A stretch of DNA of 64,000 nt, from positions 1 through 64,000 of the forward strand of contig VTFK01000217.1 in the NCBI GenBank assembly GCA_009617715.1, in the 5' to 3' direction. The stretch is from Plectrocnemia conspersa (Eukaryota > Arthropoda > Insecta > Trichoptera > Polycentropodidae). The translations under genes were made by a program, and so were the position numbers. This document shows positions 63,990-64,000 of the stretch, in pieces. Position 1 is the first letter of the stretch, and each line of letters starts with the position of its first letter. The notes beneath the pieces are model-generated. The model was not told the origin of the DNA. It was given only the letters and a program-made list of their open reading frames with translations, and ran no database searches.

Positions 63990-64000
63990 GTATAATTGAT

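Overview
This is insect nuclear DNA. It is very AT-rich and gene-poor, with GT-AG introns, three near-identical copies of one TA-flanked inverted-repeat transposon, decayed retroelements and long (TA)n tracts. The identifying content is a pair of arthropod somatostatin-like neuropeptide genes. Both are on the minus strand and about 22 kb apart: allatostatin C (AstC, 36112 down to 30945, mature core QIRYRQCYFNPISCF) and allatostatin double C (AstCC, 58775 down to 57946, C-terminus GRVWRCYFNAVTCF). Each protein was assembled by hand from three exons whose splice sites and phases fit. The linkage of these two paralogues is known from other insects. The order cannot be fixed from the sequence: the AstC N-terminus QIRYR is, from memory, the mosquito form, while the repeat style would also suit Lepidoptera or another holometabolan.

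Layout. 1-23.3 kb: mostly non-coding, probably intergenic or large introns, with MITE copies 1 and 2, an ACGTG motif cluster near 12.2-12.3 kb, GC-richer islands and a possible decayed DNA transposon at 19.2-20.5 kb. 23.3-23.5 kb (-): one well-bounded exon of a polytopic membrane protein, tentatively SLC6-like. 27.5 kb (+): a LINE reverse-transcriptase tail. 28.34-28.60 kb (+): last coding exon of a SAM-domain protein (SAMD7/SAMD11/polyhomeotic type), tail-to-tail with AstC. 30.9-36.1 kb (-): AstC, with MITE copy 3 just upstream of its start exon. 37-57.9 kb: a 20 kb AT-rich desert with an unusual hairpin-rich unit between two (TA)n tracts at 46.5-46.9 kb. 57.9-58.8 kb (-): AstCC. 60-62.1 kb: two copies of a tRNA-derived SINE-like repeat, large palindromes and an LTR-like remnant. 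62.4-64.0 kb (+): the first three coding exons of an FBXL4 orthologue, running off the window.

AstC and AstCC should both enter the secretory pathway and be cut at dibasic sites to give disulphide-looped C-type allatostatins. The SAM-domain gene, FBXL4 and the SLC6-like exon are neighbours with no evident functional link. Most open frames in this window are chance reading frames. Gene models were built by eye from splice consensus and family recognition; no search was run.
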